DNA of 64,000 bases from Proteinivorax tanatarense (GTDB taxonomy: Bacteria; Bacillota; Proteinivoracia; Proteinivoracales; Proteinivoracaceae): contig NZ_CP158367.1 in the NCBI RefSeq assembly GCF_040267685.1, positions 1,550,001 through 1,614,000 on the forward strand, written 5' to 3'. Under the pieces are notes generated by a model. It was not told where the DNA came from, searched no databases, and saw only the letters and a program-made list of their open reading frames with translations. Positions 1-8,146 of this stretch are shown here, piece by piece. The stretch's first letter is position 1, and the number at the start of each line of letters is the position of its first letter. The translations under genes and the position numbers were made by a program.

Positions 1-215
1 ATAGCAAATTTATAATTTTCCAAGCTTCTCTTAGTTATATTTTTAGAAAACACCCTATAAAAAGCTAAAATTATAGGAATATAACCCAAATAAACTAAAA
101 TGAAAACCCTTGTCATCTGACCTACTAAAGTCAAAAGCAAAGAAACCAGCAGCAGAAAAATAGAAAGCTGATCTCCGCCATATCTTCCGGCCATAAACTT
201 TCTTAACCATTTCAT
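1..215 (-). CDS. Small membrane protein, partial at the window edge
   Basis: The frame reads leftward from an ATG at 215 and leaves the window at position 1 with at least 71 residues visible. It begins MKWLRKFMAGRYGGDQLS, followed by about 35 hydrophobic residues (one or two membrane segments) and a basic tail (SKNITKRSLENYKF). AGGGGTG lies about 7 bases upstream of the ATG and decides the start. The arrangement (RYG(G/S)DQL motif, then a hydrophobic stretch, then a YRxxSKN-like end) resembles a small uncharacterised membrane protein found in many Clostridia. No function is known to me. A different-frame ORF across the same bases (55-282) lacks these traits and looks like a shadow. Confidence 0.7.
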   Translation of the reverse strand, partial: MKWLRKFMAGRYGGDQLSIFLLLVSLLLTLVGQMTRVFILVYLGYIPIILAFYRVFSKNITKRSLENYKFA

Positions 216-323
216 TACCCAACACCCCTATTATTAAAAATTTTACTTCTTTTATTATACAAGAGCCAACAAAAAAAACCAACCATTACATACCAATCAT
301 TACAATAAAACACAACCAAGTAA

Positions 324-719
324 GGGAATTCATTCCCTGCCAATATACCGTAAAATAAAAATACAGCACCTCTATTAGCCTAACAACTACTAATACCCTT
401 AAAGAAAATATCAAACCCCACTAAAACACCCAATGCAACCACGTAGCAGGGAATTCATTCCCTGCCAATATACCGTAAAATAAAAATACAGCACCTCTAA
501 TTAGCCTAACAACTACCAATACCCTTAAAGAAAATAGCAAACCCCACTAAAACACCCAATGCAACCACGTAGCAGGGAATTCATTCCCTGCCAATATACC
601 GTAAAATAAAAATACAGCACCTCTAATTAGCCTAACAACTACTAATACCCTTAAAGAAAATATCAAACCCCACTAAAACACCCAATGCAACCACGTAGCA
701 GGGAATTCATTCCCTGCCC
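324..719. repeat. Three tandem 125-126 bp direct repeats, each with a palindrome
   Basis: The unit starts at 324, 449, 575 and 701 (periods 125, 126, 126). The first three copies are nearly identical; the one-base difference is an extra A in the CTCTAATTAG part. The fourth start is only the terminal palindrome. Copies 2-4 begin with GCAGGGAATTCATTCCCTGC, a 9-bp stem with a 2-base loop; copy 1 has only the inner GGGAAT/ATTCCC arms. No open frame runs through the array. It fills the gap between the small membrane gene and glnA. Unit length and identity rule out CRISPR. It may be a local amplification of a REP-like or MITE-like palindromic element. Confidence 0.92.
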
Positions 720-744
720 TAATCACCTTTTAGGATAAAATAAA

Positions 745-777
745 TAAAAAAGATAAGGCAAAAACCTTATCTTTTTT
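745..777 (-). terminator. Intrinsic terminator of glnA
   Basis: AAGATAAGG and CCTTATCTT form a stem around a 6-base loop, with runs of A on one side and T on the other, so it could work in both directions. It starts just after the glnA stop codon. Confidence 0.88.
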
Positions 778-783
778 GTGCTA

Positions 784-2103
784 TTAATATGCTTTTAAAT
801 AATGCTTAAGCTCCCAATCATGAATTTCCTCGCTATATAATCGCCATTCTTTCCGCTTAGCCTCAAGATACATATCAAATATATGTTTACCCAGCGAATC
901 CTTCATAAGCTTACTGCTTTCAAACTCATCCAGCGCCTCTTTTAAACTTGACGGGAATTTTTTAACTTCTTCATCTCCATAGTTATCTCCGTTTTCATTA
1001 CAACAATCCGACGGAGTAATCTTATTTTTAATTCCCTCAAAGCCTGCTGAAAGTACAGCAGCCAGAGCAAGGTAATGGTTAGCAGTAGGATCTGGGTTTC
1101 TTAACTCAATTCTTGTTGCCGGCCCCCTATTGGCAGGGATTCTAATAAGAGGGCTTCTGCTGCCTGTTGCCCAGGTAACCTCCGTGGGTGCCTCATAACC
1201 AGGTACAAATCTTTTATATGAATTTACAGTAGCATTTGTTACTGCAGCATATTCCCTAGCATACTTAATTAGGCCACCTACAAAATAATAAGCATCTTCG
1301 CTTAGTCCCATAGGATCATCTTTACATTCAAAAATATTTTTCCCATCTTTATATAAAGACTGATTAAGGTGCAAACAAGAACCATGGGCATTTTTTAATG
1401 GTTTAGGCATAAATGTAGCATGCAATCCATGCTGTTTTGCTATAGTCTTAACAACTAGCTTAAAGGTTGATACTCTATCAGCTGAAGTCAAAGCTTCCCC
1501 ATATCTAAAGTCAATCTCATGTTGTCCCGGTGCCGCTTCATGATGTGAAGTTTCTATCTCAAAGCCCATTTCATCTAAAGCAAGGCAAATATCCCTTCTA
1601 GCATCTTCTCCTAAATCTGTAGGAGCATGATCAAAATATCCTGCTTTATCATGAATATCAGTAGTGGGCTTGCCATCTTCATCAGTTTCAAATAAAAAGA
1701 ACTCAACTTCGGGTCCTACATGATACTCGTAGCCATAATTTTTTAGCTTTTTTAAAACATTTTTTAAAACATTTCTTGGACAACCTTCAAAAGGTGTGCC
1801 ATCGGTATTATATACATCACATATCAAACGTGCGGTCTTTCCTTTCCCTTCTTTTGTCCACGGTAACACACTATAAGTAGATGGATCGGGGGCCAAGTAC
1901 ATATCAGACTCTTCAACTCGTACAAACCCCTTTATGGATGAACCGTCAAACATAATCTTATTGTCTAGAGCTTGGTCTAGCTGATAGGCGGGAATCGAAA
2001 CACTTTTTAGCTTCCCAAAAACATCGACAAACTGAAGCCTAATAAAGTTTACTCCCTCCTCTCTAACAAGCTGTTTGACATCATCACTACTTAACGAATC
2101 CAA
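784..2103 (-). CDS. glnA: Glutamine synthetase, type I (GSI-alpha)
   Basis: Makes glutamine from glutamate, ammonia and ATP in the cytoplasm. About 439 residues, the normal size for GSI-alpha. Visible signatures in order: FDGSSIKGF near the N-terminus, GPEVEFFLFE, HHEAAPGQHEIDFRY (metal/glutamate site), HGSCLHLNQS (ATP site), NSYKRFVPGYEAPTEVTW and NRGPATRIELRNPDPTANHY. The adenylylation-loop Tyr context of GSI-beta is not seen, which fits the Firmicute feedback-regulated alpha type. Start: a GTG at 2112 sits against its own Shine-Dalgarno sequence. A TTG at 2103 lies 8 bases after AGGAG and gives the same N-terminal length as Bacillus GlnA, so I prefer TTG. It is a single-gene unit with its own terminator. 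I saw no GlnR operator that I could support. Confidence 0.95.
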   Translation of the reverse strand: MDSLSSDDVKQLVREEGVNFIRLQFVDVFGKLKSVSIPAYQLDQALDNKIMFDGSSIKGFVRVEESDMYLAPDPSTYSVLPWTKEGKGKTARLICDVYNTDGTPFEGCPRNVLKNVLKKLKNYGYEYHVGPEVEFFLFETDEDGKPTTDIHDKAGYFDHAPTDLGEDARRDICLALDEMGFEIETSHHEAAPGQHEIDFRYGEALTSADRVSTFKLVVKTIAKQHGLHATFMPKPLKNAHGSCLHLNQSLYKDGKNIFECKDDPMGLSEDAYYFVGGLIKYAREYAAVTNATVNSYKRFVPGYEAPTEVTWATGSRSPLIRIPANRGPATRIELRNPDPTANHYLALAAVLSAGFEGIKNKITPSDCCNENGDNYGDEEVKKFPSSLKEALDEFESSKLMKDSLGKHIFDMYLEAKRKEWRLYSEEIHDWELKHYLKAY

Positions 2104-2333
2104 AATAATCACTCCTAGTAAAATAGTTTTTTAATCAATCCAATATAACTTTAACATATATGAAAATTCTCTACAAAGCTTCACAAACATCCTCTGAACC
2201 TTTAAAACAATCCAGGCGTATATCAAGAAAATATAGATAACTCTGCTATATATCTGCTCTATTATATTGACAAATACTAGCATATGCTACACCACCTTGT
2301 CCTAAATAACCAGCCACCTTTAACTAAAGATGG

Positions 2334-2370
2334 ATAAAAAAAGATGCCAACAAATATTAAATTGGCACCA
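2334..2370 (-). terminator. Terminator of the corrinoid methyltransferase operon
   Basis: On the minus strand TGCCAA pairs with TTGGCA around an AT-rich loop, followed by CTTTTTTT. It lies about 30 bases after the stop of the corrinoid protein gene, the last gene of the operon. Confidence 0.75.
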
Positions 2371-2398
2371 TAAGTATCGTAGTTATTTTAGATTTCTA

Positions 2399-3073
2399 CT
2401 ATTGGACCTCTTCTCTCCTTAGTTCACCAACTAAATCAAGTGCTAGCTTGGCCCCTTTTGAAGCTTCAGAAGAATATCCATCAGCACCTATCCGATCTGC
2501 AAAAGATTTAGATATAGGTCCTCCTCCTACCATTACAACCATTTCTTCTCGTAAATTCTCCTTTTGAAGTAAGTCAATTACATCTTTCATGTTTTCCATT
2601 GTTGTAGTCATCAAAGTTGACAAACCTAGAAGATCTGCTTTGATTTCCTTCGCTTTCCTCACAAACTCCACTGCCGGTACATCTCTTCCTAAATCCACCA
2701 CATCAAATCCTGCTGTTTCTAACATGATTTTAAAAAGATTCTTTCCTATATCATGGGTATCACCTTCAACAACACCCACTACTGCCTTATATTGCTTTGT
2801 AGAGTCTTTATCATATTTCAAGTGAGGTTTTAAAACATCTAACCCCATATACATAGCATCAGAACATAAAAGCAGCTCTGGAATGTAGTACTCTTCCTCT
2901 TCATAAAGTTTTCCCGCCTTTTCCATTCCATCAGCTAATCCACTATTTATTCCGCTATAAGCATCAAATCCAGCATCAATATATTTTTGGGCTAAGTCTT
3001 TTACTAAATCTTCTTCCATCTCCACAACGGCATTTGATAAATTAGCCAGTAATTTTTTTTTCTCAATCAACAC
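2399..3073 (-). CDS. Corrinoid (cobalamin-binding) methyl-carrier protein
   Basis: A two-part corrinoid protein of about 224 residues. A helical B12-binding cap (VEMEEDLVKDLAQKYIDAG...) is followed by a Rossmann-like B12 domain with GDTHDIGKN (the DxHxxG motif whose His is the lower cobalt ligand), LSTLMTTTM and VMVGGGP. It would accept a methyl group on Co(I) from a substrate-specific methyltransferase and pass it to a second one. Start: an upstream frame extends to 3127, but AGGGAGGG lies 6 bases before a GTG at 3073. That gives the usual family N-terminus (VLIEKKKLLANL), so I chose it. It is the last gene of the operon that also encodes three UroD-fold proteins and the activator. Its substrate is not evident. 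Confidence 0.93.
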   Translation of the reverse strand: MLIEKKKLLANLSNAVVEMEEDLVKDLAQKYIDAGFDAYSGINSGLADGMEKAGKLYEEEEYYIPELLLCSDAMYMGLDVLKPHLKYDKDSTKQYKAVVGVVEGDTHDIGKNLFKIMLETAGFDVVDLGRDVPAVEFVRKAKEIKADLLGLSTLMTTTMENMKDVIDLLQKENLREEMVVMVGGGPISKSFADRIGADGYSSEASKGAKLALDLVGELRREEVQ

Positions 3074-3116
3074 TGATATCCCTCCCTTTATATTCTCAAA
3101 ATAGGCGACTGCAACT

Positions 3117-3983
3117 TCATTTTGCAATTACTATACTATCCAGATGTTCAACATGCTTACTACTATATGCGTTTAAACATTTCTGTCCAAACATCACTGC
3201 ATTATTTCTATCAGCTAAGTCGATCATCGCCTCACAATAATTTAAACCATCAGGACTTTTTATTTTTTCCACTTCTACCAAACCAAGTTCATCTAAGGCC
3301 AATGATTGAACTTTACAAACATGAATAACACTATCCTTTTTGCTATCAATCAAACGTTTTAAAACTCTAAAATTGGCCTTAGCACATACATTTTTGTAAA
3401 AATTTGGTCCCACTATATTTATATTTCCTGTAGGGTCTGCATAAGATATTATTCTCGCCCCGGACTTTGCTGCTATGCTGATATAAGCATCCAAATTCCT
3501 TTCTATAGTTTCTAGAGCTTGATATAAGATAGGTTCATTGTTTTTAAAGCCTTTAACTAAAGTTTTCATCTCTATAATGCTAGACAATATAGTAATAGGT
3601 CCTACAACCTTTAATAATACTTGCCACCCATCTACTTTTAACAGCTTTACACAATCCAAGACTTCTTTAATTCTCCCCATTTCAAAGTTAATATCCTTCA
3701 GTTCTTTAAGTTCAAAAATATGCTTATATCTATATTTTTTAATCCTGGGCTCTAAATTGCCATCCCCATAATTAATAATTGCTCCAAAAGCTTCAGCTTC
3801 CACAGTGTTACAAAAGGGGACACTACAAAATACATTTTTATTTAACGAAGCAATCTCTTTAGACAGCAAAGACATAGGTTCTAGTTCAAAATAAGCTTGT
3901 GGAAACATTGAGGAATGTTTCTTTATCAGGTTCCTTGGTATTTCTTCTTTTCTTTTAAAACAAGCTAAGTCAATGATAACCAC
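3117..3983 (-). CDS. Shortened MtaA/CmuA-like (UroD-fold) methyltransferase paralog
   Basis: About 288 residues, related to the two larger methyltransferases of this operon: FCSVPFCNTVEAEAFGA matches the others' VPFCMTIEAEAMGA. The first helix (about 18 residues) is missing and the C-terminal half is compressed. Potential zinc ligands remain: IHVC near residue 219 and a later Cys in FGQKCLN. It could be a methyltransferase, a subunit that pairs with a full-length paralog, or a decaying copy. The start is uncertain: GTG at 3983 overlaps its purine-rich signal. It sits 14 bases after the activator gene and just before the corrinoid protein. Confidence 0.75.
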   Translation of the reverse strand: MVIIDLACFKRKEEIPRNLIKKHSSMFPQAYFELEPMSLLSKEIASLNKNVFCSVPFCNTVEAEAFGAIINYGDGNLEPRIKKYRYKHIFELKELKDINFEMGRIKEVLDCVKLLKVDGWQVLLKVVGPITILSSIIEMKTLVKGFKNNEPILYQALETIERNLDAYISIAAKSGARIISYADPTGNINIVGPNFYKNVCAKANFRVLKRLIDSKKDSVIHVCKVQSLALDELGLVEVEKIKSPDGLNYCEAMIDLADRNNAVMFGQKCLNAYSSKHVEHLDSIVIAK

Positions 3984-3997
3984 CCCATATCAATATT

Positions 3998-5794
3998 TTA
4001 GATTTTTTTAAAAGTAAGGGCCTTGGTAAAAGTTTTCTCATAGTCCTGCATTGTCGATAATTCAACATAATCTATTCTACCAGTAATGTCCCTTATTATT
4101 TCTCTAAAATTGCGAGATAGCAAATACAAAATTGCACCTGTCACAGAAGAATTTCCTATATACCTTACCTTGCCATTAAAGGTTGACGGAAGCATACCTA
4201 CACCAATCAAACTTTCTACATTTAAATGAGCTCCAAATTGACCTGCTATAATAACCTCATCTAATTCATATATGCTTAACTTCACATAGTCAAGCAATGT
4301 GTATATGCCTGATAATATCGCACCTTTAGCCAATTGAACCTGCCTTACATCATTTTGTGTTACGCTAATCTCTCCATTCGCAGATGATAACATGATGGAG
4401 CGAGTACTACCATCTTTAATTGCTACACCTTTGGGTAAACTTTCGATGTTATCCTGATTCTTTATTCTGCCTGTTAGCCCAATAACTTTATTTTGAAGTA
4501 ACTCAGAAATACAGTCTATAATTCCGCTGCCGCATATTCCAATAGGTTTTATATCACCTATTACTTTTAAAAAAACTTGGCTATCTATTATTTTTACATT
4601 TTCAACAGCCCCGCTAGTAGCTCTCATACCATTTTTGATATTCATTCCCTCTAAAGCAGGTCCAGCAGCGCAAGCACAAGCAACCATCTGACCAGAACCA
4701 TATAATACCATCTCTCCATTTGTACCTACATCTATAAATAAAGATTTTTTTCCTTTTTCAAAAAGTGAACCTGCACAAACACCAGCTACAATATCAGACC
4801 CAACAAAACTTGAAACACCTGGGAGAGTATAAACCATTCCATAAGCTGATATTTTGATGCCTAGTTCAGAAGCTAAAAACTTGTTTTCTTTAATAAAAAC
4901 ACTTTTATAAGGAGATTTCCCCATACATGTAGGATCTACATTTAAAAGAATATGGAGCATGGTAGTGTTTGCCGCTACTGCAATCTCATATATATTTTCT
5001 TTATCAATTTTGCTGTTTTTACACAATGACATAATTAACCTGTTTAAACAGTTAATAATCCCGTTGTGTAGCAGTTCTAGACCACCTTTGTTTTTTCTGA
5101 CAAAATCTATCCTTGAAAGCACATCTAACCCATATTCTGTCTGTGGGTTAAGAGCACTTTCTATTTCTATTTCTTGTCCAGTAATTAAATTAACTAAAGA
5201 TGCTACAACAGTGGTTGTGCCAATATCAATAGCTACTCCATAACACGAACTAGTTGTATCTTTTTTTTCAACACCTAAAATATAATTATTAGAGTAAATA
5301 GCGGTAATTTTTTTTTCCTTAATTATCGAAGGTAATTGTTGGAGAATAAGATGCTTATTAGCTACTACTTTCTCGTCTAGAACATTTTCTAAAGCTTCTA
5401 AATAAGAAAGTTCATTTTTTAAACAATGCTGATGAAACTCAAAGGTTTTTTTGTTGATATTAGGCTTAAAATCATGCTCAGGTAGTATGCCTTTTGTTAA
5501 AATTTTATTTTTATCATCCAGTTGCTCAGGAAAATCTATACATATATCTCCCTTAGGCTCCATAAAACATGCAAGGCGAGTACCTACCGATAATTCATCA
5601 ACTGTAAGAAATTTTTCCTCCTCGTTGGTTATAGGATTAACATCACCACTTTTAAGAATAACTTTACATTTACCACAAGTTAGCCCCCCACCACAAGGTG
5701 TCTCAAATGTAATATTATTTTGTCGGATAATATCGATTAACTTCAAACCTTTATCAAAGCTATACTTTACACCTTTAACTGTTAAAAAACACAT
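3998..5794 (-). CDS. RACo-type reductive activator of corrinoid protein (ferredoxin-ASKHA fusion)
   Basis: A protein of about 598 residues. Residues 1-90 form a 2Fe-2S ferredoxin domain (CGGGLTCGKC, then a distal Cys in RLACF). A linker follows, then from about residue 185 an ASKHA-type ATPase domain beginning YGVAIDIGTTTVVASLV, with later glycine-rich motifs (SLFIDVGTNGEM, ACACAAGPALEG, PIGICGSGI). This is the architecture of RACo proteins, which use ATP to reduce inactive Co(II) corrinoid back to Co(I). The start ATG has GGAGTG 5 bases upstream. The gene sits between methyltransferase genes with gaps of 14-18 bases, so it almost certainly serves the corrinoid protein of the same operon. Confidence 0.92.
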   Translation of the reverse strand: MCFLTVKGVKYSFDKGLKLIDIIRQNNITFETPCGGGLTCGKCKVILKSGDVNPITNEEEKFLTVDELSVGTRLACFMEPKGDICIDFPEQLDDKNKILTKGILPEHDFKPNINKKTFEFHQHCLKNELSYLEALENVLDEKVVANKHLILQQLPSIIKEKKITAIYSNNYILGVEKKDTTSSCYGVAIDIGTTTVVASLVNLITGQEIEIESALNPQTEYGLDVLSRIDFVRKNKGGLELLHNGIINCLNRLIMSLCKNSKIDKENIYEIAVAANTTMLHILLNVDPTCMGKSPYKSVFIKENKFLASELGIKISAYGMVYTLPGVSSFVGSDIVAGVCAGSLFEKGKKSLFIDVGTNGEMVLYGSGQMVACACAAGPALEGMNIKNGMRATSGAVENVKIIDSQVFLKVIGDIKPIGICGSGIIDCISELLQNKVIGLTGRIKNQDNIESLPKGVAIKDGSTRSIMLSSANGEISVTQNDVRQVQLAKGAILSGIYTLLDYVKLSIYELDEVIIAGQFGAHLNVESLIGVGMLPSTFNGKVRYIGNSSVTGAILYLLSRNFREIIRDITGRIDYVELSTMQDYEKTFTKALTFKKI

Positions 5795-5812
5795 ATCTAC
5801 ACTCCATTAAAA

Positions 5813-6823
5813 TTAGTATTTACTTTCCTTTACTGCTTGAACAATTGCCTTCAAATTTTCTAATTTGCTTTTGGGTCCAACCCCACATGCTGGTGATACA
5901 ATATCCACACCATCTTTAAGACATCTTTTAACTAAAGATTGCAAATGACGAGGCTCAGAATATTCAATGGCATATGTACTCAAATTACCCATTATAGCTT
6001 TGTCTTTAACATTTTGAGTTACTTTTTCCACAGAAGTTATAGAATCAAAGCTTATAGAATTACAGCTCAGATTATCAAGTTCTTTAAAAACACTTGATAA
6101 TCTTCCACATATATGAACTATAGTTGGTGCATTTAAAGAATTTGTCAACATATTAAGGTACGGCAATGAAAACTCTTTAAAAAACTTAGGCCCTAAAATC
6201 TCTCCTGTTCCACTGGGCTCTGAAATGGTTATTACATCTGCACCAGCTTTTATTTGCTCGTTGCCAAATTGAACCAGGTTCTCAACAATAAAACTGAGCA
6301 ATTTATGACAACTACCTGGTTCTTTTCTAAGTTCTTTATAAAATACCATTGGCTCTATGACAGAGGTTGCTATACTTACGGGGCCTACTAGATTCCCAAC
6401 TATTGGGACATTTTCACTAGATTCATGTAAAATTTTTATAGCATCTAAAACAACCTTAACTCGGCCCTCTTTAGCATTTAGCTGTTTTAATTTAGACCAT
6501 TGCTCTGATTTATTAATGGGATATTTTATTACCCTGGGCTCATTTAATTTAGAGCCTAAAAATACCTCTGCACCCATAGCTTCAGCTTCTATAGTCATAC
6601 AAAAAGGGACACCATAGTTTTCGAAAGCCTCCTGATTATACACACCTTTAGCAAGCTTTGCCATGAGAAAAGCATCTTGATGGGCTTTGGGCCAAAGACT
6701 TTCAGATTTGTCCATTACTTCCTCTACAACATTGTTCATCATACCACCTGGACAAATACAAGGCGCCCTATCAACAGTTTCCAGTTTTAATGTTTTAATC
6801 AACCTTTGTTTTGAATCTAACAT
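5813..6823 (-). CDS. Corrinoid-dependent methyltransferase, MtaA/CmuA (UroD-fold) family
   Basis: 336 residues, normal size for the family. Recognisable parts: the N-terminal KQRLIKTLKLETVDRAPCICPGG (common to UroD-like methyltransferases), VPFCMTIEAEAMGA, AGADVITISEPSGTGEILGP, then the zinc-binding HIC (about residue 237) and a distal Cys in SPACGVGP. These match the His-x-Cys...Cys zinc site that activates the methyl acceptor or donor in MtaA/MtbA. It could load the corrinoid protein from a substrate or move the methyl group on to a thiol or folate; sequence alone does not decide. GGAGTG precedes the ATG by 5 bases. It is second in the operon. Confidence 0.88.
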   Translation of the reverse strand: MLDSKQRLIKTLKLETVDRAPCICPGGMMNNVVEEVMDKSESLWPKAHQDAFLMAKLAKGVYNQEAFENYGVPFCMTIEAEAMGAEVFLGSKLNEPRVIKYPINKSEQWSKLKQLNAKEGRVKVVLDAIKILHESSENVPIVGNLVGPVSIATSVIEPMVFYKELRKEPGSCHKLLSFIVENLVQFGNEQIKAGADVITISEPSGTGEILGPKFFKEFSLPYLNMLTNSLNAPTIVHICGRLSSVFKELDNLSCNSISFDSITSVEKVTQNVKDKAIMGNLSTYAIEYSEPRHLQSLVKRCLKDGVDIVSPACGVGPKSKLENLKAIVQAVKESKY

Positions 6824-6847
6824 TATTACACTCCATTTGTCTTTTAT

Positions 6848-7921
6848 TTATTGTCTAGATTTAAGTAAGTTTTCATTGATGGGATATTGTCCATAGTATT
6901 TTCCAGCTTCCATAAACAGTTCTATATTCTCGATAGGTGTATGCATGGGTATTTGACATCCTGTACTTAAAATATATCCTTTGGGAGAATCATGGCCTTT
7001 TAAAATACATTGCCTAACTGAGTTAAAAATATCACTTTTATTCCCTTTATGAATAACATCAACGGGAGGAACATTGCCAGTAATAATCACCCTATTTCCC
7101 ATTACCTTTTTAGCCTCTGCTAAGTCTTCTACGTTGTCTATACTAAAGTTAGATACTCCTGCCTGCACAATATCTTCCCATATTTCTCTACTGGTACCAC
7201 ATACATGTATAGCTGGTGAACTTTTCGTGGTTTCCTTTATTTTATCTATATTTTGCTTAAGGTATGGCAAGGAAAATTCTCTAAATTGTTTAGGACTAAT
7301 TACACTAGTTGATGAAACTGGATCAGCAAAGCCAACACCTAACCCTAGCTTAGCTACTTCTTCAATATATCTATTATTCGACTCCGCAATTATCTCCATA
7401 ACTGTATGAACTTTTTTAGGGTGTTTAATCATCCATCGGAGTAAATTTTCCGTTCCCACTACAGATGCCGCAACACTAAATGGTCCAGTCATAGCTGCAC
7501 CAACATCGACATCTTCAATAAGGGCATCTCTTGTCAGCTGCAGCGCTCTAAGCAAAACCGGCAATTTCCCGTCTTTCCAAGGGTCAGCAACTTTAAGATA
7601 TTCCACTTGCTCTATGGATTTAACAGCTGGTTCTAGCAGATATGAAATATTATAATCAGGATAACAAACCTTCGCTCCCATTGCCTCAGCCATGCCACGC
7701 AAGCTAGTAGAAATGCTAACACTGTCATGCCTTAACCTTTTAAATAAAGCAATCTCTAAGTCAGCCATTAACTGAGGCGAGTGATAATATTCACTTGCTT
7801 TTACATTAATAAATGGTGCCATAGTTACACCCATATCAGGTACACATATTACCCTATCAATTTCCTGCCCTTTTGAGAAAGCATCCATCCTCTCCCGGGG
7901 AGTCATTTGCTCTACAACCAT
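6848..7921 (-). CDS. Corrinoid-dependent methyltransferase, MtaA/CmuA (UroD-fold) family, first operon gene
   Basis: 357 residues. It begins TPRERMDAFSKGQEIDRVICVPDMG, a UroD-like opening. The zinc-site residues are IHVCG (about residue 240) and a distal Cys in LSTGCQIPMHTP, a typical end motif of the family. AMTGPFSVAASVVG and GFADPVSSTSVISP line the barrel. The sequence is clearly divergent from the 336-residue paralog, which suggests that the two act at different steps, for example substrate to cobalt and cobalt to acceptor. No MtrH-like methyltetrahydrofolate transferase is visible nearby. GAGGAG lies 10 bases before the ATG. Confidence 0.88.
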   Translation of the reverse strand: MVVEQMTPRERMDAFSKGQEIDRVICVPDMGVTMAPFINVKASEYYHSPQLMADLEIALFKRLRHDSVSISTSLRGMAEAMGAKVCYPDYNISYLLEPAVKSIEQVEYLKVADPWKDGKLPVLLRALQLTRDALIEDVDVGAAMTGPFSVAASVVGTENLLRWMIKHPKKVHTVMEIIAESNNRYIEEVAKLGLGVGFADPVSSTSVISPKQFREFSLPYLKQNIDKIKETTKSSPAIHVCGTSREIWEDIVQAGVSNFSIDNVEDLAEAKKVMGNRVIITGNVPPVDVIHKGNKSDIFNSVRQCILKGHDSPKGYILSTGCQIPMHTPIENIELFMEAGKYYGQYPINENLLKSRQ

Positions 7922-7969
7922 GTGTTTGCAACTCCTCTCTATCTAAGATTATAATTTTTGTTTATGGTT

Positions 7970-7978
7970 ATTATATCA
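7970..7978 (-). promoter_or_regulatory. Probable extended -10 promoter of the corrinoid operon
   Basis: On the minus strand TGATATAAT combines a perfect -10 hexamer with the TGN extension, about 50 bases upstream of the first operon ATG. The -35 region is weak (TTGTAT at a long spacing), as expected for an extended -10 promoter. Confidence 0.5.
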
Positions 7979-8146
7979 TATGTTTATATTTTTGAATACA
8001 AAAAGACAGCCCTAAACAGTTACAAGGTTTTTAATACAAAAAAGTATATTAAGCAAATTACTAGTATTATAACACCAAAAAAAGAAACCCTTATAATTAA
8101 GGATTTCCTTTTATCGTACCATCTTTATTTATGCGCCCGTATTTAT

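Noticed and set aside
55-282. 75-residue ORF MVFFVGSCIIKEV...
   Set aside because: The overlapping frame from 215 has a proper ribosome-binding site and family-like sequence that continues off the window; this one is a shadow.
324-719. CRISPR array
   Set aside because: The repeated unit is 125-126 bp with no variable spacers; the whole unit is conserved, so it is a tandem duplication.
784-2112. GTG at 2112 as the glnA start
   Set aside because: It touches its own Shine-Dalgarno sequence; TTG at 2103 has correct spacing and matches the family length.
7074-7409. Plus-strand ORFs inside the methyltransferase operon
   Set aside because: They are antisense to clearly conserved proteins and lack ribosome-binding sites.
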